A stretch of DNA of 64,000 bases from Ceratotherium simum simum (lineage: Eukaryota > Chordata > Mammalia > Perissodactyla > Rhinocerotidae). The notes under the pieces were generated by a model. That model had not been told where the DNA came from, did not search any database, and saw only the letters and a list, made by a program, of their open reading frames with translations. Of the stretch, positions 1 through 12,062 are shown one piece after another. The first letter of the stretch is position 1. Each line of letters starts with the position of its first letter. Position numbers and translations under genes: made by a program. The stretch lies in the NCBI RefSeq assembly GCF_000283155.1, contig NW_004454173.1:3597046-3661045 (forward strand). Direction: 5' to 3'.

Positions 1-2480
1 CGCTGGGTCTGGAAGCCGGAGAGCCTCACCGACGCCTCACAGAATGAGGTAGAAGCTCCTTTTGGGAGCACAGAGTATCTTGGTCTGCCAAGATAGCACA
101 CTCCCATTTTGCGGGGTTAGTCTCCCTAAGGAAATGCCACTCTGTAATGAGATTTTCTTTCTTTGGGCGTCAGATTGTGCCCTGGTATGGCTGAAGTTTG
201 TTTATGGGATATATGTCCATGGCTGATGCAACCTGTAGTATTTTGAATGTTGGTGGTAATGCTATGCTTGAAATGTAAGAGTGGGAAGGGCTGTAGCCAT
301 GATTTTAAGGGGTGAGTAATTTTCCTCTGGTCACCTATGATGTGACAAGCAGCCCAGCCTTAATGACTGAAAGGAAGGGCCCAGAGCACTCTGAGGAATT
401 GGGACAGTCACCTGGTCTGTCCTACTGCTATTGCAGCGACTGAGACCTTTTAGCACTCTGGCTATTTCCTCCCCGAGTGGATGAAGAAGGACCCAGCTTC
501 CCAGGAACCCACAGGCTATCAAAACAACACCCTCTTCACCACCAGGTTGCGCCAAGTCCTTTTATCTTATGTGAATCCTCCCCTTCCCGCCACTTGCTCA
601 TGGGAGGACAGCAGGTGGATTAACGTGTGCTTGGTTTTGGTGTAGACTCTGAGTCTCTGCTTTTGTGTGGAGGAGCAAGAACATACTTCATTTCCAGGAC
701 TATAAAATGGACTTTAACCATCCTGAGAGGTTTAGCTGGATGCAGGGGCCCCTGCAGCAATGATGACTGAGCCTCTCACTGACTCACAGGGCCACTGTGG
801 TCAGGGGCCTGAGCTGGGAATCTGCAGCCCACGGTGCTGGCAGGTCCACAGAGGTGCCCCTATAGGGGCGGAACTTGGCTCCTGTCCCTCTAGCCACCTG
901 TGAAGGTGGGAATCCACTGCACCCATTGTTCAGGAAATTGGAATAATGCCACTGAACCTTGAGGCCAGAGATCTTGTCACCATTCTGGCAAAGAGGGAAG
1001 AATGCTCTTCTGTGTTCTGCCCAGGCAGGGGGATGGGGAAACAGAAGGGAGGGTTGTCAGTAAGGTTTGTTGAGCCCCAAAGTGCTACACTGCTTAATAT
1101 ACGGCTCACTCCATTTTGCACAACTAAGCCCTTTTTCTACAATGAAAAGTGCTGTCACCTGGACTAGGTCAGGAAGATTCTGGTATCAGCTGCTAGGCCA
1201 TTCCTGAAATCAGCTCTCCATCCTGGCTCGTTGGGCCAGACTGCTCCTCCCTGTGATAACTTCTCTCTAAAGACTCTGTTGTGCTTCTGGCTCCCGTTGG
1301 GGCCAAACCAGTCCGTCAGACGTGGCTGTGTGATGAGTCCCAAGAGCGGGCAGCATGCAAGTCTTCTGTTTTCCTGAGGAGGCTTTCAGTCCCCATGTGA
1401 ATTAGTGGCTATAAAAGGAAAGGTCAAAGGGAGGAGCAGCGTTCAAATCTACTTACCAGGGTCCGCGGGGCTCGGTTCCTGTCTAATGGGGACTCTGTAT
1501 TGCAAGCATATTGACTATTTTTTCATGCGTTTCTGTTTGATTATCACGTGAACTCTGTGAGCCGGATGATATTATCCAGATATTTCAAATTAGGCTCAGT
1601 GAATTATAAGTGAAGCAGTAGTTTAGGGAAGGGAGAAATTAGTTGGAGAAGGTAAGATGAGCCAACTCTTTTGAAAGAGAAGGATTGGGGTTGGGGGTAG
1701 ATTTAAAGAATCTATTAAAGTTGGAGTTCAACTCTTGAGAATAGCAACTTGAGATGGAGTCCCTATATTATAAAGCAACCCTGCAATGCCTAGAATCTTC
1801 CACAGGTAGACATGGGTGAAATGGTCTCAGAAATTAGAAATGAGAGGAACAGTCACCAAGTAACACTCTGGACCATGAGATTATTCTGTTGAATGTCATT
1901 AAGACCGGAAGACAAAGGTGTTACCAGGAGGAGAAGTAGCTTATTCATTTCATATTCAGCCACACCACATCATACTCAGAAGTAGGGACACAATGGGTAA
2001 AGAGAGCAAGTGTCTGAGGTCTCCAGATGTTGAAGTCTTTGGATATTATTTCAGTAAAAGACAAAGTTTAGCTAAAATCCCAAAATTTTGATGGGAAACT
2101 TGGCCCAGAAGTTTGAGCTGATTCGATAATGTAAGGAAGAGGAAAATGCTGTTAAAATTACAACTGTGTTTGGAAAATCCTTCTGACTTGCTGGACAGTT
2201 TATAGGCTTCAGTATTACAAAGCTAATCCTGGAGCTCTAGAAGTTAGAATGGCTCTGTATAAGAGGGAGAAGGATTTGGAGCCCGGGGCTTGGAGTAGGG
2301 GATCATCTGGGTAGGAGTGAGGGCAGGGGGTGGTGTCGGTCTGAAACATCTCTGCACGGAGTGGCCAGTGTGAAACCTTGTTGGAGGGGAGGCCAGCAGG
2401 GATGACCAACGTTCAATTTAAAATTGCCTGAAATCTTATGTTAAAAACACCTACTCTTTGGAGTAGACAAAGACTGGTAA
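1..2480. other. Unique non-coding sequence, no gene seen
   Basis: No recognisable exon, RNA gene or well-preserved repeat. The first 36 bases carry five CpGs, more than the following kilobases, and bases 1-48 are open in the first frame. This could be the tail of an exon, but 16 codons cannot be judged. Around 1540-1640 a stretch with 'ctgtgagccggatgatatta' and 'aggctcagtga' faintly resembles an antisense MIR. Short open frames at 331-555 and 930-1167 show no family resemblance. Confidence 0.6.
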
Positions 2481-2484
2481 GTTA

Positions 2485-2595
2485 GGACTTAAAATGTATG
2501 AACCACAGAAGAAAAACTGATAAATTTGACTTCATCAAAATTTAAAACTTTTGCTCATTGAAAGACAGCATTAAGAAAATGAATAGATAGGCCAT
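2485..2595 (+). mobile_element. L1 fragment (ancient)
   Basis: The stretch containing 'tttgacttcatcaaaattta', 'aacttttgctcattgaaaga' and 'aagaaaatgaatagatagg' matches the well-known segment near the end of L1 ORF2 ('ggacttcatcaaaattaaaa' type). Stops and indels break it. It is a short isolated remnant with no visible ends or target duplication. Confidence 0.6.
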
Positions 2596-2599
2596 AGAG

Positions 2600-4127
2600 T
2601 GGTCCAGAGATCTGGACCTCTACGAGGCACAGAATAAGGGTTTAAGCCAAACTTATCTAGATCTCAAGGGGTAGGGAGAGCCCAGCTACCATGTGGCTTA
2701 TATTAGGAATAATCTTCACCCGGGCCTTTCTGATGTGGCTCGCTGGGTTTGGATAAGCATTTGAAAACTTTGTATCGGAACTTGAAGGATTTTTGGATAA
2801 ACTCTCAGTGTCTGTAATGCTGTACTCACCGATGAGATCCAGTGGTGACATTAAGTCCAGTCATTAAATTCTTTTTTTCCTGCTCTTTGTCAGGGCTCAC
2901 ACAACCAATGTCCTCTCTCTCTGCCCCTCTCTCTTCTCACCCCCTCCCTCCCTTTCTTCTCAATCTCCTCTGTACTTCTGTCTTCTTATTTTCCACTTCT
3001 TTATAACTTTTCTACATTTATTGACTTCAATATTATTTTATGTAAAGCATTTCTCCCCTTGATAAAAGGGCCACTAATTATGCAAGAGTAAAAACAAAGT
3101 TAAGATTAGTTTTACAATATTAAATATTTTTTTTTACTCCCCAAAGAGGGAAATCTGGACTATAAACAATTTGTTTAAATGGTAACACAAATTGGAATGT
3201 ACTAGACCCAGACTTGACGATGTTATCACCTAAAAAAACGCAACTAACCAAACTTTCTAGCTGATTTATGAATGAGAGCCTTGAATCGATTCACACAAAG
3301 AACACAGCTGTCCTCATAGTATCCTCCTCTTGCTACTTTTAAATTTGTAGTATTTCGTCATAAATACCAACAAGTAATGTCACGGCTAGCACACGCAAGT
3401 GCAGAGCAAACTGGCTGATGGGCTGAGAAGAATGATGCGTTATTTTTGCGTTCCTTTTGTTGAGTTTTTTTGAAGTCTGAACTTGGTAACACATGATCAA
3501 TTTTGAGACAGACATAGAAATCATCTGCAATTCTCTCTCTAGAGAGCACAAAAATAGGCAGCTTCCAATGCGAGAAGTAACTGTGGTTACACGGAAAACT
3601 TTGCCTCTCAGTCTTCCCTCCCCATCCATCTGAGGGCTCTACAGAGCAGCTCACAATCATGCAGAGAAAACCTTTGAGAACTTGATCTAAGGGGGTTATT
3701 TTAGGGAAAGTGTAATTGAAAAAAAATCTTGGCCGGTTGGTTTAGAATTTGCTCATGTAAAATGCATGTGTGTTTGCCTTCTACAACGCACAAAGGATTC
3801 CTGTTAGAAACCGCCCTCGTACCAGTGAGGAGAATTGTTCTACTGGCAAATTTATCGAGGGATTTCTCAGCTAAGTACTATTTGTCTGTGAAATCTTTTG
3901 CAGATGGTGAAATTATTTTAGTTTACTCTGATGTCCTCCAGATTTGTGAAAAAAGAAGAAAACACTGGACCCATGAGTTGTTAACAATGCCAGGATCCAA
4001 TTAAACACACTATCTAGATACTTTGCCAGAAGCCATAGTATTCAGCTGATGTCAACAATGCTTATTTAAAATAAAAATAAAGAAAGATGTCCCAAATAAT
4101 CCAATGATTTCTGGCAGCAAGCAGGCC
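2600..4127. other. Unique, AT-rich non-coding sequence
   Basis: No gene or clear repeat. A pyrimidine-rich stretch lies near 2915-3000 (runs of ctctct/ccctccct), followed by A/T-rich DNA at 3000-3200. Overlapping open frames of 96 and 100 codons on the minus strand (3339-3660) and 91 codons on the plus strand (3729-4004) have no recognisable motif and compete with one another, so I do not call them genes. Confidence 0.5.
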
Positions 4128-4396
4128 AAGAAAAGAAAAAGAAGGAAGGGAGGAAGGGAGAAAAGAAGGAATGAAGGAAGGAAGGAAGGAGGAAGGAAGG
4201 AAGGAAGGAAGGAGGAAGGAAGGAAGGAAGGAGGAAGGAAGGAGGGAGGAAGGAAGAAAGGAAGGAAGGCAGGAAGGAAAGAAGAAAAGAGAGAAAGAAA
4301 AGAAAGAGAGAAAGAAAAAAAAAGGAAGGAAGGAAGAAAGAAAGACAGAAAGAAAGAAAGAGAGAGAGAGAGAAAGAAAGAGAGAAAGAAAGAGAG
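4128..4396 (+). repeat. Long polypurine microsatellite (GGAA/GAAA/GA)
   Basis: Of 269 bases all but three are purines on the plus strand (t at 4172, c at 4270, c at 4346). The left half is built of GGAA/GGAGGAA units, the middle of GAAA, and the right end of GA and GAAA. Long frames on both strands here (up to 133 codons of K/R/E/G or F/L/S/P) are products of the simple repeat, not genes. Such tracts are typically length-polymorphic and have mirror symmetry suited to triplex (H-DNA) formation. Confidence 0.95.
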
Positions 4397-4854
4397 CTCC
4401 CTCTCACTTTGAAAAGAGAAATTTTTCTGGAGAATGAAATCCATTCATCTGCCACCAGAAGCATCAATTTTCAGCATGTGGGTCACTGCTTCTGAACAGC
4501 ATGCCAGTTGTGTGCCATACATGCTGTTGACATGAAAAGACTCTGCTTTGAAACCTCAGGTTAGTGTCATATCACCAGGAAATCAACCAACCTGGACGGC
4601 CAAGGGTATCATTTGTCTTTAAAGATGAGAGAAACCATGGAGGGAAAGGTGAGCTCCCTGGCCCACAATGCCTAATTGTGTTAAGGAAAGCACTTGACCC
4701 ACATTCTCACATCTCACCAGGGACTGGAGGGCCATGGCATCTTCAGTTGTGAAACACTGGGATGACAGTGATGTAGGACATGTGTCTTGAGTACTCTTTT
4801 CATTGCAGTGCAAGCTCCTAGAGGGTAGAACACACACCTTTGTCCTTGCAGGGA

Positions 4855-5005
4855 CTAATAATAATAACTGTAGTGCAAAAAAGGAAACTGAGGCTTTGGG
4901 AGATTAAGTAATGTGTCAAGGTCAGATAAGGAGATAGAGGCAGAGCAGGATTAAACCCAAGTCATCTGACTACAGGTTCTTAACCTCTATTCTACATAAC
5001 CTCCC
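4855..5005 (-). mobile_element. MIR SINE
   Basis: Contains the antisense MIR core in order: 'ggaaactgaggctttgggag', a degenerate 'aagtaatgtgtcaaggtcag', then 'caggattaaacccaagtcat' and 'ggttcttaacctctattcta'. MIR is an ancient tRNA-derived SINE shared by all mammals. This copy is strongly diverged and has no visible target duplication. Confidence 0.8.
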
Positions 5006-5009
5006 ACTC

Positions 5010-7035
5010 TACGGGGGGAGGGGCAGCATTAGGAATGCTTGTTATTGCTTGCTTCCAATTTCCAGAGTTCTTTTCCATGATCCATTAGTTGACTTCTCTT
5101 ACTTTACCCCCACCCTCAAATGGTAGTGCAGAGAAAGGCAAAGATGTCCCTGTGGATTAGACAAAGAAAAAATAAATAAATGCCAGTCTCCCCAATACCA
5201 GCAACTTTTAACTGCAACAAAAGCCTGAAGCTCTGAAAAGTAATGTGAGGATAGACTGAGAGGGGTAAGTAAAAGAAGCAGAAATGGGACCATCAGGAGG
5301 CAGGATAGAGGATGCATTTTTCTGTTTACCAAGGAATTTCTGGCTTGGCTTTCTCTTGGCACCTCTTCTGTGCTCCTTTTGAGAGAGAAAGGAAGAGAAA
5401 GGAAGCTGTGAAGCAGAAAGCTGCAGAAAACTCCAAGGTGATTGGAAACAGCCAGGAGTCTAATAAGAGATTTCAGCCAATAGGAGGAAGGGGGAGAAGG
5501 TCATTATTCATGCTCTCCCAAGCTCCTGAGGGGAGACTCTGCTCTGGGTATCTGATTCCATATGGCTAGCTTTCCAGCCCACAAAGATGGATGAATACAA
5601 CGACGTGTTGGAAGATGAACCATTGTGGAACCAACTGAAAAGACAAATCTTTCCTTTGTTATTTCAGTATGTAGTTCTAACCTCAAGGGAGCACATCTAC
5701 TATCTATTAGATATTCACAAAGGTAAACAGATTGTTATAATCGGCTGCAAAACACAAAGGCTGCAGGCCACCAGACACAAGGACTAACTACATTGACATC
5801 AGAAACCCCGTGGAAGGGAGTGTGAGCTGTGAAAGGGCAGCAGCTGGTAAGAGGACGTCCCGGGGCAGGACCTCAGCTGTGCCCCTAGCAGCCCTGGGTT
5901 GTAGTCTTCCGTCAGCTTCCACCTAACTCTGTTCCTAGAGGCCATCCCCCGTCCTCAGTCCCATTGCCATCTCCCAATCAACCTTTGGATTGCAATAAAC
6001 AGACCTTAGTGGTTTCAGTAGATCATTAAACCCTTCATTCCCACCCTTGTAGACTTGATTTTTTTCTAATCATTTTAGTCTGATCATTTTACTAATCTAA
6101 GTCAACCTCATTCATTTGAAAAATGTCAGCAATTTGTTACACACGTGTTTTGTTAGTTTCTGTAGAGAAATATCCTGGGTGAAATTGGGGTGGCCAATGC
6201 CCTAACCCCTGAACCAGAGCAGGACTATTTCCAAGAGACGAACTCTGGGCAAAAAATGCCTTTGTGAGTGTGGAATCAAACTGTTCTTCCATAGTAATGT
6301 GCAAAATCACAAAATCAAATAAAAGTTTAAAAAGAAAATTTTTTTTTGGTAATTGATTTAATTATGTATCCAAGTATTAATCAGTAGTCCTGAGAACAAT
6401 ATTTTTCATAGGCCTTCTTTGTCAGGATGCCAATTTTGTAATTTTTTCCTGCAAGTTTTGTGTAAATATAAGAAACCCTAATAGGAAAAGTGGGATTAAC
6501 TGAAGGTTTTGAGTTAATTCCTTTATGTACTTCCTGCCCATGTCATAAACTGGTAACAGAATGTGGGTGGCCTGAAAACCACAAGTATAGGCTAAACCTG
6601 TGTTTTACAAATCAGTTTGTTGAGTGTCAACCAGCATTTTTTTTAAGTGAAAAAAAAGGAAGAGGACAGAATAGAAACTATCAGGTTTATAACGTGTAGT
6701 ATTTTTTCATGAAGTGTTTGCTTCAGTTGTATGTGTATATTGGTTCTTAATTGTGTTTATTTCTATGGATCTTATAAAAACATTTTTGAAAACTGCTGGC
6801 TAGACAGACAGCAGAGAAAATGGCCGTTCTGTTAGATTGAGAGAGGGTGGATTAATCAGAACGCTGAGAAACAAACTAAGGAGCTTGACTTCATGTAGAA
6901 TCCACTGTACCTTCTCTAGCATATATTAGTAAATGATATGATAAAGGAGAAGTCTTTAGGAGAATTTGGCAGTGATAGGGGTGATAGCTTGGGGGCCAGG
7001 GCAGATAGAGAGACTGGACTATCATTGAAGATTCT
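5010..7035. other. Unique non-coding sequence
   Basis: Nothing recognisable. A 66-codon plus-strand frame at 5587-5787 starts with acidic residues (MDEYNDVLEDE), but neither the sequence before its ATG nor the sequence after it looks like an exon boundary or a known gene. Poly-A/T runs near 6330-6350 and 6636-6658 are short. The stretch near 6490-6710 has a 69-codon frame without motifs. Confidence 0.5.
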
Positions 7036-7039
7036 CAGA

Positions 7040-7495
7040 ACAGAAACCAATTCTTGCTAGCTTAAGCATGAAAGGAATTTTTCAAATGGGTGATTGTATA
7101 ACTCACAGAAATGCTGGGAAGTTAGAAAACCAGGTGAGGAATTCAGCAGAACTGAAGGGGGCTACACAGCCAGAGCCACAGTCAAATCTCCCCCATGGGG
7201 CTGGTCTGGCTGAGCACCAGCACAGTAGCCGTAGCTGACCCAGCAGGCTAAGCTCTCCTGCATGGCACTGAAGATGTCCACTGGCACTGCTGCCATTGCA
7301 GCAAAAGAGTTCTCCACTGTTTCCACCCTGTGCATTATAGCCCCAGATTTAGCATCTGGGAGGGGGGCTTCTGACTGCAGACACCTGAGCTCTAGCTGCA
7401 AGAGAGGCTGGGAGACAAATCATCTGCCCTTTTTGGCTTCTACAGAAGGGAGCAGTCTCTGCCTCTAATGATTCTAAACCCAATTCCAACAGGTG
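7040..7495. repeat. Diverged interspersed repeat, family not assigned
   Basis: The pattern 'aactcacagaaatgctggga', 'tgctgccattgcagcaaaag', 'ttctgactgcagacacctga' and 'gctgcaagagaggctgggag' resembles a repeat I recall from other mammalian genomes, but I cannot name the family. It directly abuts the antisense LTR to its right and might belong to the same retroviral relic. The small open frames here are not supported as genes. Confidence 0.35.
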
Positions 7496-7499
7496 GTGG

Positions 7500-8615
7500 T
7501 GGTATTGGGGGGAGGTCCCACACACCACCAAGAAGTTCTCCGACACTAGCTGTGTGTCCTACAATTCAGTTCAATTGACACTATCTACCCGCAGACAGCA
7601 TCAGATTCCACAGGTTAAGGGCTCAGTCCCACAAGACTGCCCTCCATTTCAGATGCCAATCAAAAGTCTAGATTGCTGGGGCCAGCCCGGTGGCCCAGCG
7701 GTTTAAGTTTTCGAGTTCCACTTCGGTGGCCTAGAGTTCGCCTGTTCGGCTCCTGGGTGTGGACCTACTCACCGCTCATCAAGCCATGCTGAGGTGGTGT
7801 CCCACATAGAAGAGCTACAGCTCTACAACTATGATACTCAACTATGTACTGGGGCCTTAGGGAGAAAAAGGAAAAAAGAGGAAGACTGGCAACAGATGTT
7901 AGCGCAGGGCCAATCTTCCTCAAAAAAAATAATAAATTAAAAAAATAAAATTAAATTAAAAGTCTAGGTTGTTACCTGTGATTCTGGTCAACCGGCTATA
8001 AATCAAAGGTTTCCATGACACCCTCCTTGGGTTAGATTTAATTTATTAGAGCAACTCACAGACTCAAAGAAACATTTTACTTACTAGATTACTGGTTTAT
8101 TATGAAAGGATATAACTCAGGAACAGCCAGATGGAAGAGATGCATAGGGCAAGGTATGTGGGAAGGGCACAGAGTTTCTACGCCCTCTCTGGGGGTGCCA
8201 TTCTCCCCGAACTTTCACGTGTTCACCAACCTGGAAGCTGTCCGAACTCCTGTCCCTTTGGGTATTAATGGAGGCTTCATTACATAGGCACGATTGATGA
8301 AATCATTGGCCATTGGCGATTGATGCAATCTCCAGCCCTTCTCCCCTCCCCGGATGTCAGTGGGGTGGAGGTGGGGGTGGGGGGAGGCGGGGGGCGGTAC
8401 TGGAAGTTGCAATCCTCTAATCACGTGGATGGATTCCCTGGCAACCAGCCCCCATCCTTTGGTTACCCACGGGCTTTCCAAAAGTCACCTCATTAACATA
8501 ACAAAAGACAACTTCACTGCTCTCCTCAGGAAATTCCAAGGGTTTTAGGAGCCCTGTGCTAAAAACAGGGACAAAGACCAAATATATATTTCTCATTATA
8601 AATCACAGTATCACA
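7500..8615 (-). mobile_element. Solo ERVL-type LTR (MER21-like), split by a SINE
   Basis: Read on the minus strand, the segment begins with 'tgtgatactgtgatttataa' at 8615 and passes 'agaaatatatatttggtctt', 'ccttggaatttcctgaggag', 'atgaagcctccattaat' and 'ttcctgagttatatcctttc'. It ends near 7500 with 'gggactgagcccttaacctg' and the usual 'tgtaggaca' motif. This order matches a roughly 0.8-kb LTR of an old endogenous retrovirus class. A 282-bp ERE plus its duplicated site accounts for the extra length. No gag, pol or env sequence is visible on either side, so it is annotated as a solo LTR. The subfamily name is tentative. Confidence 0.65.
7676..7957 (+). mobile_element. ERE-type tRNA-derived SINE inside the LTR
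   Basis: It starts 'ctggggccagcccggtggcc', has a degenerate pol III internal promoter, then 'ccatgctgaggtggtgtccc', 'aactatgtactggggcctta' and 'gttagcgcagggccaatctt', and ends in an A-rich tail. It is flanked by a 14-bp target duplication (7662-7675 'aaaagtctagattg'; 7958-7971 'aaaagtctaggttg', one mismatch). It interrupts the antisense LTR and so is younger than it. Of the six ERE copies in the window this is among the more diverged. Confidence 0.9.
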
Positions 8616-10325
8616 GCCTCCTGTCAAGATTCACACAATGGAGAATTCTCTAAACCCAGAAGAGGAGTTGGTTACTCAAGGACTAGCTAGTCAATTGCAG
8701 TCTCCCAGCTGAGGTGATGAGGCAATGGAGTTGGATAGTGACAAAGAAAAAGAACCTCAAAGAACTAACCCAAGAGATTAGTGAAGGAAGAAACAGACTT
8801 GGTGATGGATTGTGTACAGATGATTAACAATGGGGAATGGAAAAAGCTAACTGCAGGCTTCTATCCTGAAGGAGATGAGAGATTGGTATTGCTGACAGAT
8901 GTAAGAACTGAGAGAAGAGGAAAATGAAGAATGATTGTGAAGTCAGAGTAACGGGCCATATGGCTTAATCATTCTTGGAGTTAGTGGCCATGCTGAAGAT
9001 GACTCCTTCAGCTAGACCCATTCTTTGAGATTATCTGTAAAGACTAATTATATAATTATATTATTGTCTTGTGTGGCTCTTTTATATATTGTCACTGGTG
9101 GTCTGTTATTCTTGTGGGTTCAGGATTTCCTAAGTCAATGTTCCTATGTAGCCTTGTAGCCTGCGTCCTACATCCTTTCAATATTTATTTTTACATGCGT
9201 TTTGAAGACTCAAACTAGGAAGAACCTTAAGGAATGCTCTATCTCTTTTAAAACTATAACACTTAACACCCACGTGAATCATAATTTCCCATTGAGATTC
9301 AGCACATTAAAAGACTCAAGAGCATATGTATAATGCAAACACAGAAACACAGATAAACACTGGATATAAATCTACATGGCCATTGACTGCCCATGCTTTC
9401 CCCTCCCGAGATGAGAAAGTGCTCTCTGTCTGTCATAGCTCCAATGCCCTTCATTCTACCCATTTGGATTTAGGACTAGAACTCCACAACCACGAATGGA
9501 GTTGATGTGTGAACTTGCTTATTTGTGTCTTATGTCTCACTACAACTTCTAACTCATCTAGACCTTGCAATTTAGAAAGTGCGGTGGGTTGTGTTGTTAA
9601 GAAAAGATGGAAAGACCAGACAAGAGAGGCACTTAAATCAGTTTGTAGCAGTTCACATCTACAAGAATGGACTGAAAACCACTAAACGTCCTACAGCATT
9701 ACTTCCCTGGTGTCTCCTTTCCTAATCACTCTTTCCCACCTCCTTCTCCATGCAGAGCTCGCTTACACGTTTCAGATGTCCTTGCTTTTAAGATGAAAGC
9801 AGGATACTGAAGTCTCCCTGGTAATTCTAAAGCTCATATTCCCATCTGGCATCATGATGTCTATGCTTCCATAGTTATGCTCTTTTCCCTGTATTTCAGG
9901 AAAAGAAAATGGGAAAGTGTAAATAAGGGATTGAGTTTAATGGGAATTCAGTGAAAATCAAGAGACTTGGAGTGAGGCAAATCTTTTCCAGTTCTGGAAT
10001 AGTATGAAAGGCAACTGAAAACCAATGCTTTGATGAGTTTAGGAGGAGTTCCAAACAATTCTATATTTTCATAATTTTTAAAATCATATCAAACAAGTCA
10101 CTCTATACTCTAGTTTTACCTTCCTCCTAAGCACAGCGAGTGCTTGCTGATTCTTGTCACAAAGAGGGGTTGGTAGTTGGACATTATATTCTCAAATTAC
10201 ACCCACCTAAACCAAAGGAAAGAGAAAAACAAGGTAGCTGTGCAAGAGAAGAAACAACGGCATTTTGCCTGATTCAATGGTCAAGAAGTAGTGATACGTC
10301 CTGGAAAACACTTAGTCCCTTCCAC
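8616..10325. other. Unique non-coding sequence
   Basis: No gene, RNA or clear repeat recognised. The DNA is moderately AT-rich, with several stretches of near-random composition. Nothing here forms an open frame above about 76 codons (10140-10370, without motifs). Confidence 0.5.
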
Positions 10326-10329
10326 CTGG

Positions 10330-10612
10330 AATCTTCTACTCCCCTAGGCCACACTCTTTCATCTAGTTAGCTCCTACTCATCCATCTCTTGGATTTCAGC
10401 TCAAATGCCATTTCATCAGGGAAGTCGTCCCTGACCCCCACACAGGGTCAAGTCCTCTGTTATCTTCTTTTCATAACATTTTGAATTGTGTTTGTAGATC
10501 TGCTTTCCCACTACACATGAGTGCAGGAGTTTATCTTTTTGGCTTGTTTATTTATTATAGTATCTTGCACAGTGTTTGGCATATAGTAATTGCTCAATAA
10601 AACTATTTTATG
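10330..10612 (+). mobile_element. L2 LINE 3' end
   Basis: Shows the L2 3' untranslated signature in sense order: 'ttagctcctactcatccatc', 'agctcaaatgccatttcatc', 'gaagtcgtccctgaccccca', then 'cacagtgtttggcatatagt' and 'aattgctcaataaaa'. L2 is an ancient non-LTR retrotransposon, long inactive in placental mammals. Only the tail is present. Confidence 0.85.
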
Positions 10613-10627
10613 TATGTATTTATAATC

Positions 10628-10770
10628 AATCATGAGTCAGAAGTCCTGGGTTCTAATTCTAACCTTGCTTCTAACCTTGGAAGAATTGTCTTGTGACCTT
10701 GGACGGGTTCTCTTCATCTTGTTGATCTTGACTTCTTCATCTCTAAAGTGAAGATTTGGGGCTGGTGCAT
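10628..10770 (+). mobile_element. MIR SINE
   Basis: Sense MIR order: 'gagtcagaagtcctgggttc', 'taaccttgcttctaacc', 'ttgtgaccttggacgggttc', 'cttcatctctaaagtgaaga'. It lies immediately after the L2 tail. Diverged, ends indistinct. Confidence 0.8.
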
Positions 10771-11724
10771 ATCTTAAGAACTTCTGCTCCAAATATCATG
10801 GTCCTAAAATGTTATGTGCAAATAATTTTTTTTGTAAATTAAACACATAATATTAAAGTTTGCCTCTAAGAAAAATTCTGTAGTAAGTTCTTCATGATAG
10901 GTGAAGGTGATGGTGAACCATATCACCAGTTCAGGCACGTCATCAGGATAGGCAAACCGATTGTTCCCAGCTGAGAGAGAATGCTTATTTTGAGATGTTT
11001 GTAGATTTCCTGATTTCCTTAGGTTATAAGGTTTTGGGAAATTCAAACTTGGAGAAATTGCTGAGAACAGAGGTGGGGTTGGGGGGCATCTACTAAGGAG
11101 AACTGAAAAGGCTGTTATAGGGCCAACTGGTAGGGAAATTCTTTGCATCAAATTCATCATTCTACAATCTTAAAGCCAGTTTTAGAAAGATGCTCTAGTT
11201 GAAGAGGAAAACTGAGCTCCACAAGGGGCCCTAAGAGGGAATGCATTTCTGCCTCTGATGACGACTGGAAGGAAATATCCTGTGCTGATATTTGAAACTC
11301 AGACGAAGGCTTTTGACACTTTTCCCAATGTCTTTCATAAAATGTTTGTCTAAAAGAGCAAATGCAACATCTCTGAACTATATCTCATTTTGCTTCAGGA
11401 CGTTTATCATTCTCTGTTCCTTCCTTGGCAATGCTTCAAACTCATGGGAGTTTTCATTAACAACTGATCTGAAGAGCAGAAGCCATGTCAGTGTTATGAG
11501 TGGGGGCAGGTTTCTGATAGCATCTCCTGTTGGTCTGGGCAGAGCCCTCCGCTGAACTGGGATGGTGGATGAGAAACAGCCCCAGGGGAGCAGGAGGTGG
11601 TGACTGGCTGCTGAGCTGGTGTGTCCCAGCACTCCTCAGAGTGGGCAGCCCCGTCCTGTAGGCCAGTGCCCAGTTAGAGGGATGAGAGAACAGGAGGATT
11701 ATGGGGGCTGCTGCCCTCAAGAAC
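10771..11724. other. Unique non-coding sequence
   Basis: No gene or clear repeat. Minus-strand frames of 118 codons (10804-11160), 84 codons (11378-11632) and 140 codons (11457-11879) are present. The 140-codon frame starts inside the neighbouring L1 tail, which argues against a real gene. The other two show no family motif. Confidence 0.45.
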
Positions 11725-11945
11725 CAATGCCTGATGTACAGCATGGTGACTGTAGTTAACAATGCCGTAGTGTACATTTGAATGTTGTTGAGAGAGTAGA
11801 CCTTCTCGTCGCAAGAAAAAAAAAGTATAACTATGTGTGATGATAGGTCATTTTGCAATATATACAAATAATGAATCATTATGGTGTATACCTAAAGCTA
11901 ATATAATGTTATATGTCAATTATATTTCAATTTTGAAGAAAAGTA
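11725..11945 (+). mobile_element. L1 (L1MA-like) 3' end
   Basis: Contains the diagnostic L1MA 3'-UTR series 'gatgtacagcatggtgactg', 'aacaatgccgtagtgtacat', 'atatacaaataatgaatcat', 'tataatgttatatgtcaatt' and a terminal A-rich 'ttgaagaaaag'. This is a short 5'-truncated insertion. The open frames across it, including 11837-12205 which runs on into the next SINE, are artefacts. Confidence 0.85.
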
Positions 11946-12062
11946 ATACAGGTAATACCTGTGTTTCTGAAAGGTTTTTTTATAGATCGCATTTTTATAA
12001 GCTGACGAATTTTCTAATGATTAACTATGTTAGAATAATGTACTTTTTTAAAAAGTTATTTA

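Noticed and set aside
1..48. Tail of a coding exon at the left edge with a donor-like 'gaggtagaag'
   Set aside because: Only 16 codons are visible, two other frames are also open for most of it, and the donor is weak. Sequence to the left would be needed.
4052..4467. Overlapping 88-133-codon frames on both strands (lysine/glutamate/arginine-rich or phenylalanine/leucine/serine-rich)
   Set aside because: They are direct readings of the GGAA/GAAA simple repeat; no start context or non-repeat domain exists.
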